NCBI GenBank assembly: GCA_903857265.1
Contig: CAIODZ010000015.1
Location: forward strand, 1 to 64,000
Length of the DNA: 64,000 nt
Direction of reading: 5' to 3'
From: an uncultured Phycisphaerales bacterium
GTDB taxonomy: Bacteria > Planctomycetota > Phycisphaerae > Sedimentisphaerales > Anaerobacaceae
Under the pieces are notes generated by a model, which had not been told where the DNA came from, made no database searches, and was given only the letters and a program-made list of their open reading frames with translations. This document shows positions 30,416 to 39,147 of this stretch, one piece after another (within the stretch, counting starts at the first letter, position 1; each line of letters opens with the position of its first letter). Both the position numbers and the translations under genes were made by a program.

Positions 30416-32923
30416 ATGTTTGAGCGATTTACAGACAGGGCACGCAAGGTAATGGCGCTTGCCAACCAGGAGGCGCAGCGTTTCAACCACGAATACATCG
30501 GGACCGAGCACATCCTTCTGGGTTTGGTAAAGGAAGGAAGCGGCGTCGGCGCAACCGTTCTTAAAAATTTGGACGTGGATATAAAGAAGCTGCGCTTAGA
30601 AGTTGAGAAGCTCGTAAAGAGCGGCCCGGATATGGTTACTATGGGCAAGCTGCCGCATACGCCACGCGCCAAAAAGGTAATAGAATTCGCAATCGAGGAA
30701 GCTCGGTCGCTGAATCATAATTATGTCGGAACAGAGCACCTGTTGTTGGGCCTGCTGCGCGAGACCGAAGGCATCGCGGCGCAGGTAATGATGAATCTCG
30801 GACTTCGGCTGGAAGACGTTCGCCAGGAGGTGCTGAACCTTCTGGGAGCAGGCGTCGATACGAATGAGCCGACGGGGCTTGATATGAAGATGGGCGGTCC
30901 TGCGGCGGCGATGGGCGGAAAACCCAAGAGTAAAACGCCGGCGCTGGATAGCTTCGGCAGAGACCTGACTCAATTGGCCATCGACGGCGAGCTTGACCCG
31001 GTCATCGGAAGAAAACGCGAGATAGAGCGATTGATTCAGATATTGTGCAGACGCACGAAGAATAACCCGGTGCTGCTTGGTGAGGCGGGCGTAGGAAAGA
31101 CCGCAATCGTCGAAGGGCTGGCCCAGCAGATAATCAACAAACAGGTGCCGGAGATTTTGAAAGATAAACGCATCGTCGTGCTCGACCTTGCGATGATGGT
31201 CGCGGGACCAAAATACCGCGGTCAGTTTGAGGAGCGAATCAAGGCAGTAATCAACGAGGTCCGAAGGGCCAAAAGCGTGGTATTATTTATCGATGAGCTG
31301 CACACGCTGGTCGGCGCGGGCGGCGCGGAAGGCGCGATTGACGCGTCGAACGTTCTCAAGCCCGCTTTAGCCCGCGGCGAGGTGCAGTGTATAGGCGCAA
31401 CCACTCTCGATGAATACAGAAAGCACATCGAGAAGGACGGCGCGCTTGAGCGGAGATTCCAGACGATTATCGTTGAGCCGCCTTCAAAAGACGAGACGGT
31501 CGACATACTCAGGGGATTGCAGGACCGCTACGAAGCGCATCACAGGGTGCGGTTCACCGATGAAGCCTTGTTCCAGGCGGTCGAAATGTCAACACGGTAT
31601 ATCACAGGCAGATGCCTGCCCGACAAGGCGATAGATGTTGTCGATGAGGCGGGCGCGCGAGTCCGGCTGAAAAATATGGCCCCCCCACCGAACCTCGCGG
31701 AGCTTGAAAAGAAAATCGAAAATCTCCAGCGTGAAAAGGACGAGGCGGTCCGCAACGCCGACTACGAACGCGCGGCATCGCTCAGGGACGAAGCACAGCA
31801 GATGCTCAACGACAAGACACAGATGCAGAAAAGCTGGTATGAGGAAAACAAAGAGGCGACAGGCATAGTTGACACGGAAGTAATCGCCGAGGTCGTGAGC
31901 AATATGACAGGCGTGCCTTTGACTCGATTGGAAAAGAAAGAAACGCAGCGGCTGCTTGAGCTTGAAGCCGAAATTCACAAACAGGTTGTTTCGCAGGATG
32001 ACGCTGTGGCCGCGGTTTCCAAAGCGGTGCGTCGCAGCAGAAGCGGGATGAAAGACCCGAACAGGCCGATGGGATGCTTTATCTTTTTAGGCCCCAGCGG
32101 CGTCGGCAAAACGCTGCTTGCGCAGGCGCTTGCGGAGTTTATGTTCGGCGATAAGAACGCTCTTGTCCGGCTGGATATGAGCGAGTTTATGGAAAAGCAC
32201 AACGTCAGCCGGCTGGTGGGCGCTCCCCCGGGATACGTCGGCTACGAAGAAGGCGGCCAGCTTACCGAAAGAATCAGACGCAGACCATACGCCGTGCTGC
32301 TGCTTGATGAAATCGAAAAGGCGCACCCAGACGTTTACAACATACTGCTCCAGATAATGGATGAGGGACGACTCACCGACAGCTTCGGCAGAATGATTGA
32401 CTTCAAGAACGTAGTCATCATTATGACCAGCAACATCGGCGCGGAGTTAATCAAGAACAACACCGGCTTCGGCTTCGGCAAAAAGACGCCTGAGGCCAAC
32501 TACGAAAAGATGAGAGATATGCTGCACAAGGAAGTCGAGCGTCACTTCAGACCCGAGTTCCTTAACCGCGTCGATGATATAATCGTCTTCAAGCCGTTAT
32601 CAAAGGAGGACCTGCAAACGATAGTCGATTATGAGCTTAGCAAGGTATTCAAACGGCTGACCGAGCATGGTTTCAAACTCGAACTGACCGACCGCGCCAA
32701 GGAATTCATCATCGAGAAGGGCTATAACCCCGAATTCGGCGCAAGACCTTTACGAAGAGCAATCGAGCATTACATCGAAGACCCGTTGTCGGAAGCTGTG
32801 CTGCGAGGCGAATTCAAGGGCAAGAACACCATCAAAATCGACGTGCTTGACGAAGACCATCTCAAGCTCGAAGGCATTGAAGTGCCTCAACCGGAAAAAA
32901 GCGACGAGAAAGCAGTCGTCTAA
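30416..32923 (+). CDS. clpC: ATP-dependent Clp protease ATP-binding subunit ClpC
   Basis: [37 protein letters not shown]; two AAA+ modules GEAGVGKT / [11 protein letters not shown] segment. Confidence 0.97.
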   Translation: MFERFTDRARKVMALANQEAQRFNHEYIGTEHILLGLVKEGSGVGATVLKNLDVDIKKLRLEVEKLVKSGPDMVTMGKLPHTPRAKKVIEFAIEEARSLNHNYVGTEHLLLGLLRETEGIAAQVMMNLGLRLEDVRQEVLNLLGAGVDTNEPTGLDMKMGGPAAAMGGKPKSKTPALDSFGRDLTQLAIDGELDPVIGRKREIERLIQILCRRTKNNPVLLGEAGVGKTAIVEGLAQQIINKQVPEILKDKRIVVLDLAMMVAGPKYRGQFEERIKAVINEVRRAKSVVLFIDELHTLVGAGGAEGAIDASNVLKPALARGEVQCIGATTLDEYRKHIEKDGALERRFQTIIVEPPSKDETVDILRGLQDRYEAHHRVRFTDEALFQAVEMSTRYITGRCLPDKAIDVVDEAGARVRLKNMAPPPNLAELEKKIENLQREKDEAVRNADYERAASLRDEAQQMLNDKTQMQKSWYEENKEATGIVDTEVIAEVVSNMTGVPLTRLEKKETQRLLELEAEIHKQVVSQDDAVAAVSKAVRRSRSGMKDPNRPMGCFIFLGPSGVGKTLLAQALAEFMFGDKNALVRLDMSEFMEKHNVSRLVGAPPGYVGYEEGGQLTERIRRRPYAVLLLDEIEKAHPDVYNILLQIMDEGRLTDSFGRMIDFKNVVIIMTSNIGAELIKNNTGFGFGKKTPEANYEKMRDMLHKEVERHFRPEFLNRVDDIIVFKPLSKEDLQTIVDYELSKVFKRLTEHGFKLELTDRAKEFIIEKGYNPEFGARPLRRAIEHYIEDPLSEAVLRGEFKGKNTIKIDVLDEDHLKLEGIEVPQPEKSDEKAVV

Positions 32924-32973
32924 ATCAGAACCCGGACATAAAATCTCGCCTGAAAATACGCTCAAAAGCGATT

Positions 32974-33420
32974 TTAAGGCGTCATTTCAAGCTCAAGTTG
33001 GGTTTGCTGCGGCGTGAGAAGCTTGTTGAAACTCGCCTTGTCCATCCACTCGATACGGCCATCATATCGAAGCACAATCACGCCCGGATGGGAAAAAAAG
33101 GAATGATAGTCCTTATTTACATAGGCAAGAACCGTTTCCGGCGGCGAATCAATTGTTATCCACCTCGCCCTGTAGTTCAGATTGCCAAGCCGGGGTTCTC
33201 CCGCGAAGGTTTTTATAATCCCGTCCACATACGATTCAGGCGGCACTGAACCATTTTTTCCCCTGTATTCCGTGACCGCCTTTTGAAGCTGTTCCATCGC
33301 CCTCGTCGCTTCGGAGCGATTCACCCAGTTTTTCAGTTCTATCATCCCCAGAACTGCTGCGGCAGTAATCAGGATTACCAATGTGAAATTTGTCAGAACC
33401 CATTTCTGCTGTCTGTTCAT
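32974..33420 (-). CDS. Single-TM hypothetical (pseudopilin-like) protein
   Basis: N-terminal hydrophobic helix followed by small globular domain. Confidence 0.55.
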   Translation of the reverse strand: MNRQQKWVLTNFTLVILITAAAVLGMIELKNWVNRSEATRAMEQLQKAVTEYRGKNGSVPPESYVDGIIKTFAGEPRLGNLNYRARWITIDSPPETVLAYVNKDYHSFFSHPGVIVLRYDGRIEWMDKASFNKLLTPQQTQLELEMTP

Positions 33421-33431
33421 AATCTACCTGT

Positions 33432-34502
33432 CTATTTTTTGCCATGGGGTAAAACTTTTACTCGCCCACCCTCAACAACCAATCTGCCCTCTGCGAACAG
33501 CTGAATTGCTTCCGGGTAAGCGATACACTCCTGTTCAAATACTCTCGCTGCCAGCGTGTCCGGCGTGTCGTCATCCTTCACAGGACAGCACCGCTGAACG
33601 ATAACAGGCCCGTTGTCGTATTCGTTGGTGCAAAAATGCACGGTGCAGCCGCTTACTTTACAGCCGGCCTTCAAAACCGCTTCGTGAACGTGATGTCCCC
33701 ACATACCCCTACCGCCGAAACTTGGCAAAAGCGCGGGATGTATATTCATAACCCTGTCCTCAAACCGGGCAGGAATTTTCCAAAGGCAAAGCCAGCCGCC
33801 CTGCACAACAAGCTCGACCTTAGCGGCGACCAGCTCCCGTTCAATACATTTGCTGAACTCACCTATATCGGGATGGTCCTTTGTCCGAACAATTTTAACA
33901 TCGAGACCGGCGGCTTTGGCCCTTTCGACGCCGGCAACGGCTGAACGCGAGCTTATAACTACAGCCACCTCAGCATCAAGCTTACCCTGCTTGATACAAT
34001 CAACAATGTTTATCAGCGTCGTGCCGCCCCCGCTTATCAAAACGCCGATACGCACGGACTTTGCTTTTTTCGCTTTTTCAACCTTCATTTCAACGTCTTT
34101 TTTACCATCCATGGCGCGGTTTACAAGTCCGTCGGCTTTTTTATTATCCTCCCTGAAGATATGTCTGACCTGCCAGCTCTCGAATTCGGCGAGCATTTCG
34201 ACTGCACGGTCGAAGAGCAGCCTTATCTGTTCGCTTTTCACCTTGTATTGACCGTTTATCTGCCTGACTAATAATTCGCTGTCACTGTAAACGATGATTT
34301 GTCTTGCACCAAGAGACCTGGCCGCCTCAAGGGCCTTGTGAATGGCGGTATATTCGGCAAAGTTGTTGGTTGCTTCGCCGAGGAAAAACGCCTTGGCCTG
34401 TAATTCCTTTCCCCATGAGTCCGTAAGTACAAACGCCGACGCGGCAGGACCGGGATTGCCCCTGCTTCCTCCATCGATATGAGCGATTATACTCTCCGCC
34501 AA
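33432..34502 (-). CDS. Fusion of RNase HI-like domain and phosphoribosylglycinamide formyltransferase (PurN-like) domain
   Basis: DGGSRGNPG, EYTAIHKALE, YSDSELLVRQ, KKADGLVNRA (RNase HI D-E-D-D); GVLISGGGTTL, NIHPALLPSFGGRG, GCTVHFCTNEYDNGPVIVQ (PurN N-H-D). Confidence 0.92.
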   Translation of the reverse strand: MAESIIAHIDGGSRGNPGPAASAFVLTDSWGKELQAKAFFLGEATNNFAEYTAIHKALEAARSLGARQIIVYSDSELLVRQINGQYKVKSEQIRLLFDRAVEMLAEFESWQVRHIFREDNKKADGLVNRAMDGKKDVEMKVEKAKKAKSVRIGVLISGGGTTLINIVDCIKQGKLDAEVAVVISSRSAVAGVERAKAAGLDVKIVRTKDHPDIGEFSKCIERELVAAKVELVVQGGWLCLWKIPARFEDRVMNIHPALLPSFGGRGMWGHHVHEAVLKAGCKVSGCTVHFCTNEYDNGPVIVQRCCPVKDDDTPDTLAARVFEQECIAYPEAIQLFAEGRLVVEGGRVKVLPHGKK

Positions 34503-34615
34503 TGTATTGCCTCTACAATTTACTTTGAATTGAGAATTTAGAATGAAGAATTTAGAATTTAAAACCCGGCCGACGTTTGTCTTTCTGAATTCTTAATTCC
34601 CAATTCTCAATTCGT

Positions 34616-35350
34616 TTATTCCTGCGAGGAACCGAGCACCAGTATTCGCGTGCAGTTGGCACAGCGGATTATATCATCCTTGGTCATAAGCTGGTTAACG
34701 CACTCGTTGGTAACGCCCATAAAGCATCCGCCGCAGGTATAAGCGCCCGTCCTGCCCTGGTTCTGCTCGATAATCGCGACCGCTTCGCCATCGTATGTAT
34801 CCGCGACGCGCTTGAAAATCTCCAGTTGTTCAGTCGGCACATGCGCGGCGGCCTCGTCCCACTCTGACTGAATCTGGTCTGTCTCGGCTTCATACTTGGT
34901 CGCCAACTGCTCCGACTCTTTGCGGATCTGCTCGAGTTTTCCTTTTTGCTCGTCAATCTGCTGCTGAATCTTCTGTATCTCGGCGTTATCAACCTCGATA
35001 TCCTTCATCAGCTCGAGAATCTGCGACTCGATTTTGGAATTGTCCGCCCGCGTCGTGTTCAACTGGGTCAATACGGCCGCGTATTCCTTGTTGGTCCGGG
35101 CGGTATTCAGCGACGCTCTAAGCTTGGCGATATCCACGTCCCGCGTTTTAAGCTCAAGCTCAAGACGGTCCGATTGAATCGTGGTGAGTTGAATTTCTTC
35201 TTTTTTTGCTTCGAGGGCGTTTTGAAGTGTGCGAATCTGATTTTCCTGTATTATGACGTTTCTTCTGCACCTGGCAAGCTTCGCTTTGGCCGCCCGAAGA
35301 CGGTTCTCCACGCTCTGGAGCTTTATCAGCGCCTGTAATACCGAACCCAT
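34616..35350 (-). CDS. C4-type zinc-ribbon coiled-coil protein (DUF164/CdsZ-like)
   Basis: Long coiled coil and C-term YTCGGCFMGVTNECVNQLMTKDDIIRCANCTRIL. Confidence 0.88.
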   Translation of the reverse strand: MGSVLQALIKLQSVENRLRAAKAKLARCRRNVIIQENQIRTLQNALEAKKEEIQLTTIQSDRLELELKTRDVDIAKLRASLNTARTNKEYAAVLTQLNTTRADNSKIESQILELMKDIEVDNAEIQKIQQQIDEQKGKLEQIRKESEQLATKYEAETDQIQSEWDEAAAHVPTEQLEIFKRVADTYDGEAVAIIEQNQGRTGAYTCGGCFMGVTNECVNQLMTKDDIIRCANCTRILVLGSSQE

Positions 35351-35489
35351 CTATTACCTTTCAAAATTGCACACTTTATGTTCAGCCCTATAATTATGCG
35401 CGACTTTGCCGCTTGCTGCAACCGGTTTTATGATATTTTTTTCGCCGGACATCGCATCACCCGCCAGCCCCCCAATTGCCGAAGTCGGC

Positions 35490-35696
35490 TTAAAATTTCG
35501 CCTCGCCGCACCACCAGTCCCCACCGGTAACCGGAAAACCGCGATTCGACACATCACAAAAGTTCTGATATACCCGCCCGGCAAAGAATACCGACGGCGG
35601 ATACCTGCGGCACTCACCACGCAGCACCTTTGCCCCCTGCTCTGCAAGCTGACTCCACCACTTGCAATCCTTGCAGAATGTATAAGTGTGTTTCAT
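35490..35696 (-). CDS. Small Cys/Trp-rich protein (FCxxCKWW...GECRRYPP...WWCGE)
   Basis: Motif pattern of small zinc-binding-like proteins often seen in phage and planctomycete genomes. Confidence 0.6.
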   Translation of the reverse strand: MKHTYTFCKDCKWWSQLAEQGAKVLRGECRRYPPSVFFAGRVYQNFCDVSNRGFPVTGGDWWCGEAKF

Positions 35697-35909
35697 TTCC
35701 TCTCCCCGAAACGAAATTTAACTATATTAATTTTTCAATCAAGCAGCAAAACACAAACTTGGACGACTTAATTATAGGACTATTCCGGCGAAAAAAGCAA
35801 TGAGAAACAAAGAAAAATCTCTAAAACCGGAAAACGACCCCCCTTCGACTTCGCTCCCCGGCCAACAGATTACCGGGGCAGGCAGGACGAGCTGACCCCT
35901 TTTTCTGCT

Positions 35910-36272
35910 CTATGCATGCAAGCCGCGACAGAGCCGCTCAATGTCTCTGGCAACAATATCCGCTATTACCGGGTCGCCGGCAGCGTTAAAACCTTCTGAG
36001 AAACCATATCTGCTCAGGAATGGTTTCTTTACAGGTGTAAGGTCAGCTGGTGCGGGATCACCAGGCCCTTTGCGACGCCCGGCGGTAAGCCGGCGATGCT
36101 CTGCCATTATGTCTTCCGCAAGGTCAAAACGCGGGATATCAGTACTGCTAACGCCATCGCCTTTGCCCGCTGGGCCGACAGCGCCTGGTATTACGTCCTT
36201 AGCTCGCAGAATCTCCGGTCCGCGAGGGGTTTTGAGGTCATCGGCTTGTATGTCTTTCTCGGCCATTTGCAA
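35910..36272 (-). CDS. Hypothetical protein, disordered N-terminus
   Basis: ORF with coherent C-term PVIADIVARDIERLCRG. Confidence 0.5.
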   Translation of the reverse strand: MQMAEKDIQADDLKTPRGPEILRAKDVIPGAVGPAGKGDGVSSTDIPRFDLAEDIMAEHRRLTAGRRKGPGDPAPADLTPVKKPFLSRYGFSEGFNAAGDPVIADIVARDIERLCRGLHA

Positions 36273-36362
36273 CTTATCCTGTCTCTACCAATTTATCCAT
36301 TTTAACAGTCGGACAGGCAGGATTCAAGCGGGAATAACCAAAAATGGGGTAATCTATCGGGT

Positions 36363-36397
36363 AAAAAAATGAGGGCCTACCCTCCACGCAGGCCCTC
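36363..36397 (-). terminator. Rho-independent terminator after the M16 peptidase operon
   Basis: gagggcct (36371-36378)/aggccctc (36390-36397) stem followed on minus strand by A then T7. Confidence 0.85.
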
Positions 36398-36503
36398 GTA
36401 CATCAATCGGCTGGAATTCCGTCATAGGTGGTATTATTCGCTTCGTGAATCTTCGGCCTGCCGGGCAAGTGACTTTACGGCTTTCGATATGAATCCGAGA
36501 TTT

Positions 36504-37730
36504 TTAGCTGTTTTGTGCGGGAGCTAAGGAGAACTGGGCGAATTCGCCAAGAGGATACTCTTTAAGAAGGGCATTGATATCGGCGACGGTAACCGCCTTA
36601 ATCGCTTTTATGTCCTCTTCTATTTTTCTATACCGGCCAAGATACATCCAGTTGGAACCCAGTACACCTAACCGACCCATAGGCAATTCGTTCTTTATCA
36701 CCAGTGAGCTTAGGGCCTTGTTCTTGGCCTTGGCCAATTCGTCTTCCGTAACGCCTGCTTTCGTCAGGTCAGCGAATATCCTGCTAATAATTTCCATCGC
36801 TCTGGCGGCGTTTTCACTGCTGCATCGGATATACGTGTAATTTGCGCCTGTGCCGTCCATCGGAGCGAAGTCGAAAGACACCGTTTCGACTATCGCCTTA
36901 TCCACAAGCTCCCAGAAGAATCGCGACCCGACATCGTCGCCGACAATCATACTCAAAAGCTCCGCCGCAAATCGTTTATTACTCTGTGCGCTTACCGACG
37001 GACTCACAAGGCAAACATGCTCGCGGGAAAGATGGGCTTTTTCCAGTCGCTTTTTGTCTCTGCTGCCGCGAGTATCTGTAATTTTTCTTCCCACTTCAAA
37101 GCTTTCCCAGCCGGAGCAACCCGCCTCGATTATGTCGCGAATCTCGTCCCACTCAAAATTGCCCGCGAACACAGCGACCATATTATTCGGGGCGTATCGC
37201 TGCGAGAAATATCCACGCATCTGCTCGGCGGTCATAGCGTCTATCGATTCAACGCTGCCCAGAACGCTGTGGCCGCAGGGATGGCCCGCAAAATAAAGCT
37301 CCCGGCACTTGTCTATAACATCAAAACTGGGCTGGTCCTTATATCTTGCGATTTCTTCTTTGATGACATTTTTTTCCATGTTGAAATCTTCCGTGCGCAG
37401 TGCGGGCCTCATCATCTCTATCCAGAGCCGCGTTATTTCCGCCAGATACTCAGGCAAAACCGCTGCATAGTAAACCGTGCTTTCTTCGCCGGTTCCAGCA
37501 TTACACATAGCCCCAACTTTATCGAAGGCCTTGTTGACAGCGGCATAATCGAGCCGTTCGGTGCCCTTAAAGATCATATGTTCGAGAAAATGCGACACAC
37601 CGTTGATTTTCAAATCCTCATCGCGTGAGCCGGTCTTCACAAAAAATCCAACAGCGGTCGATTTAGCGCTCTTATTCACCTCGCCGATAACCGTCAGTCC
37701 GTTTTTTAATTTATGAATCTTAAATTCCAT
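36504..37730 (-). CDS. M16-family zinc peptidase (insulinase/MPP-like), catalytic
   Basis: HFLEHMIFKGTERL (HxxEH) and downstream E. Confidence 0.95.
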   Translation of the reverse strand: MEFKIHKLKNGLTVIGEVNKSAKSTAVGFFVKTGSRDEDLKINGVSHFLEHMIFKGTERLDYAAVNKAFDKVGAMCNAGTGEESTVYYAAVLPEYLAEITRLWIEMMRPALRTEDFNMEKNVIKEEIARYKDQPSFDVIDKCRELYFAGHPCGHSVLGSVESIDAMTAEQMRGYFSQRYAPNNMVAVFAGNFEWDEIRDIIEAGCSGWESFEVGRKITDTRGSRDKKRLEKAHLSREHVCLVSPSVSAQSNKRFAAELLSMIVGDDVGSRFFWELVDKAIVETVSFDFAPMDGTGANYTYIRCSSENAARAMEIISRIFADLTKAGVTEDELAKAKNKALSSLVIKNELPMGRLGVLGSNWMYLGRYRKIEEDIKAIKAVTVADINALLKEYPLGEFAQFSLAPAQNS

Positions 37731-37737
37731 ATTTTTA

Positions 37738-38970
37738 CTATCCGACCTTCACTTCCTTCGGGCCTATCGTTACGACCGTAAAATCCATGAAGCGATTTTC
37801 TCGCAGGAAATTCAGCACCGAATCAACGCTCGTATTGTCGATTGCTTTTTTGATTTCGTCGAAGGTTCGCACCTTGCCTAACATATAGTAATCGCCCGCG
37901 ATTGAACCCGCCCTGCTGCTCGATGATTCGCTTTGCATAATAAGCGATGATTTCAAGCCGGCTTTGGCCCGCTGAAGTTCCTCTTCGCTGATACCCTCCG
38001 CCAAACGATTGAATTCCGCGACTATCACGTCGTACGCCTGTTGTGCCTTATCAGGCATTGTTCCCGTATAGCACCTTATCCCCGCCGCTTCTTTCATCGC
38101 ATGGTATTGCGCACCGACGGCGTAACAAAGCCCGCGTTTTTCCCTGACCTCGGTAAACAACCTCGCGCTCATCCCCCCCGACAGCACCGCCACGGCGACA
38201 CGGGCGTTATAATAATTCTTGTCACGCGCAGCAACAGTCGGCGTCATAAGCCCGATGTGTACCTGCGCGCCGTCATTGGGAATATGTTTATAGCGTCCCC
38301 GGCTTTCGCCTATTTTAAATGACTTGAACCGTTTGCCGGCCTTTGCGCCAAATATCTTTTCAACCTGGCGCACAACCGCGTCAAAATCGTATTTCCCCGC
38401 TACCGAAAAAATCATCCCGGCGGGATTGAATCTCTCGGCGATAATTTCCCTGGTCGTTTCAGGCGTAAGTGATTCGAGGTCCGCAATCTCTCCGGCGGAA
38501 CTTCTGCCTAACGGTTCAGGATAAAACTGCTCGCATAGTTTCAGCATAACCTTATGTCCAGGGTCATCATCAAGCCCTTTAACGCCTTCGATTGCCAGTT
38601 GCCTGGCCGGGATAAACTGCTCATCCTCAAGTTTTGGGCAAAGTATTATATCGCCATACAAATCAATCGCCGCAGCGAGGTTGCTCGCCTCCAGAGCCGC
38701 ACCAATTGAGATATTCGCGCTATCGACACCGGCTGAACGCTGAAGTCCCAACCCGTCGAGGGCGTCGCCTAACTGCATGTTGTCCCTTTGGCCTGCGCCG
38801 CGGAATACCCAGTCGGCTATCACATTGGCAGCACCGCAGCAGCCCGCGGGCATAACCGAAGCGCCGGCAGGCAGCATAAATCCGAACGCCACCGACTCCA
38901 CGGCTTCCATCCGCTCGCCGAGCAGCATCATCCCGTTGCTCAGCTTATGTTTGTCGAGTTTTTGTTTCAT
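37738..38970 (-). CDS. M16-family peptidase, probably non-catalytic partner
   Basis: M16 fold similarity (MSARLFTEVREKRGLCYAVGAQ); no HxxEH motif visible; tandem with the catalytic M16. Confidence 0.9.
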   Translation of the reverse strand: MKQKLDKHKLSNGMMLLGERMEAVESVAFGFMLPAGASVMPAGCCGAANVIADWVFRGAGQRDNMQLGDALDGLGLQRSAGVDSANISIGAALEASNLAAAIDLYGDIILCPKLEDEQFIPARQLAIEGVKGLDDDPGHKVMLKLCEQFYPEPLGRSSAGEIADLESLTPETTREIIAERFNPAGMIFSVAGKYDFDAVVRQVEKIFGAKAGKRFKSFKIGESRGRYKHIPNDGAQVHIGLMTPTVAARDKNYYNARVAVAVLSGGMSARLFTEVREKRGLCYAVGAQYHAMKEAAGIRCYTGTMPDKAQQAYDVIVAEFNRLAEGISEEELQRAKAGLKSSLIMQSESSSSRAGSIAGDYYMLGKVRTFDEIKKAIDNTSVDSVLNFLRENRFMDFTVVTIGPKEVKVG

Positions 38971-39147
38971 ATCTCAATACATTCCGCAAAAGTGCCGGCG
39001 ATTGTAACCGCCGGAAGCCTCCCTTTCAAATGCGAAAAATAAAAACTAATATGTTCGCCCCCAACTTTGGCAATCTTTTATCCTTGAGATTAGGCCGAGG
39101 ATTCGATACAATATTAGTTAGATTATAAACGGGGAACAGAGGGTTTT

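Noticed and set aside
37017-37628. 203-aa plus-strand ORF
   Set aside because: Antisense to the catalytic M16 peptidase
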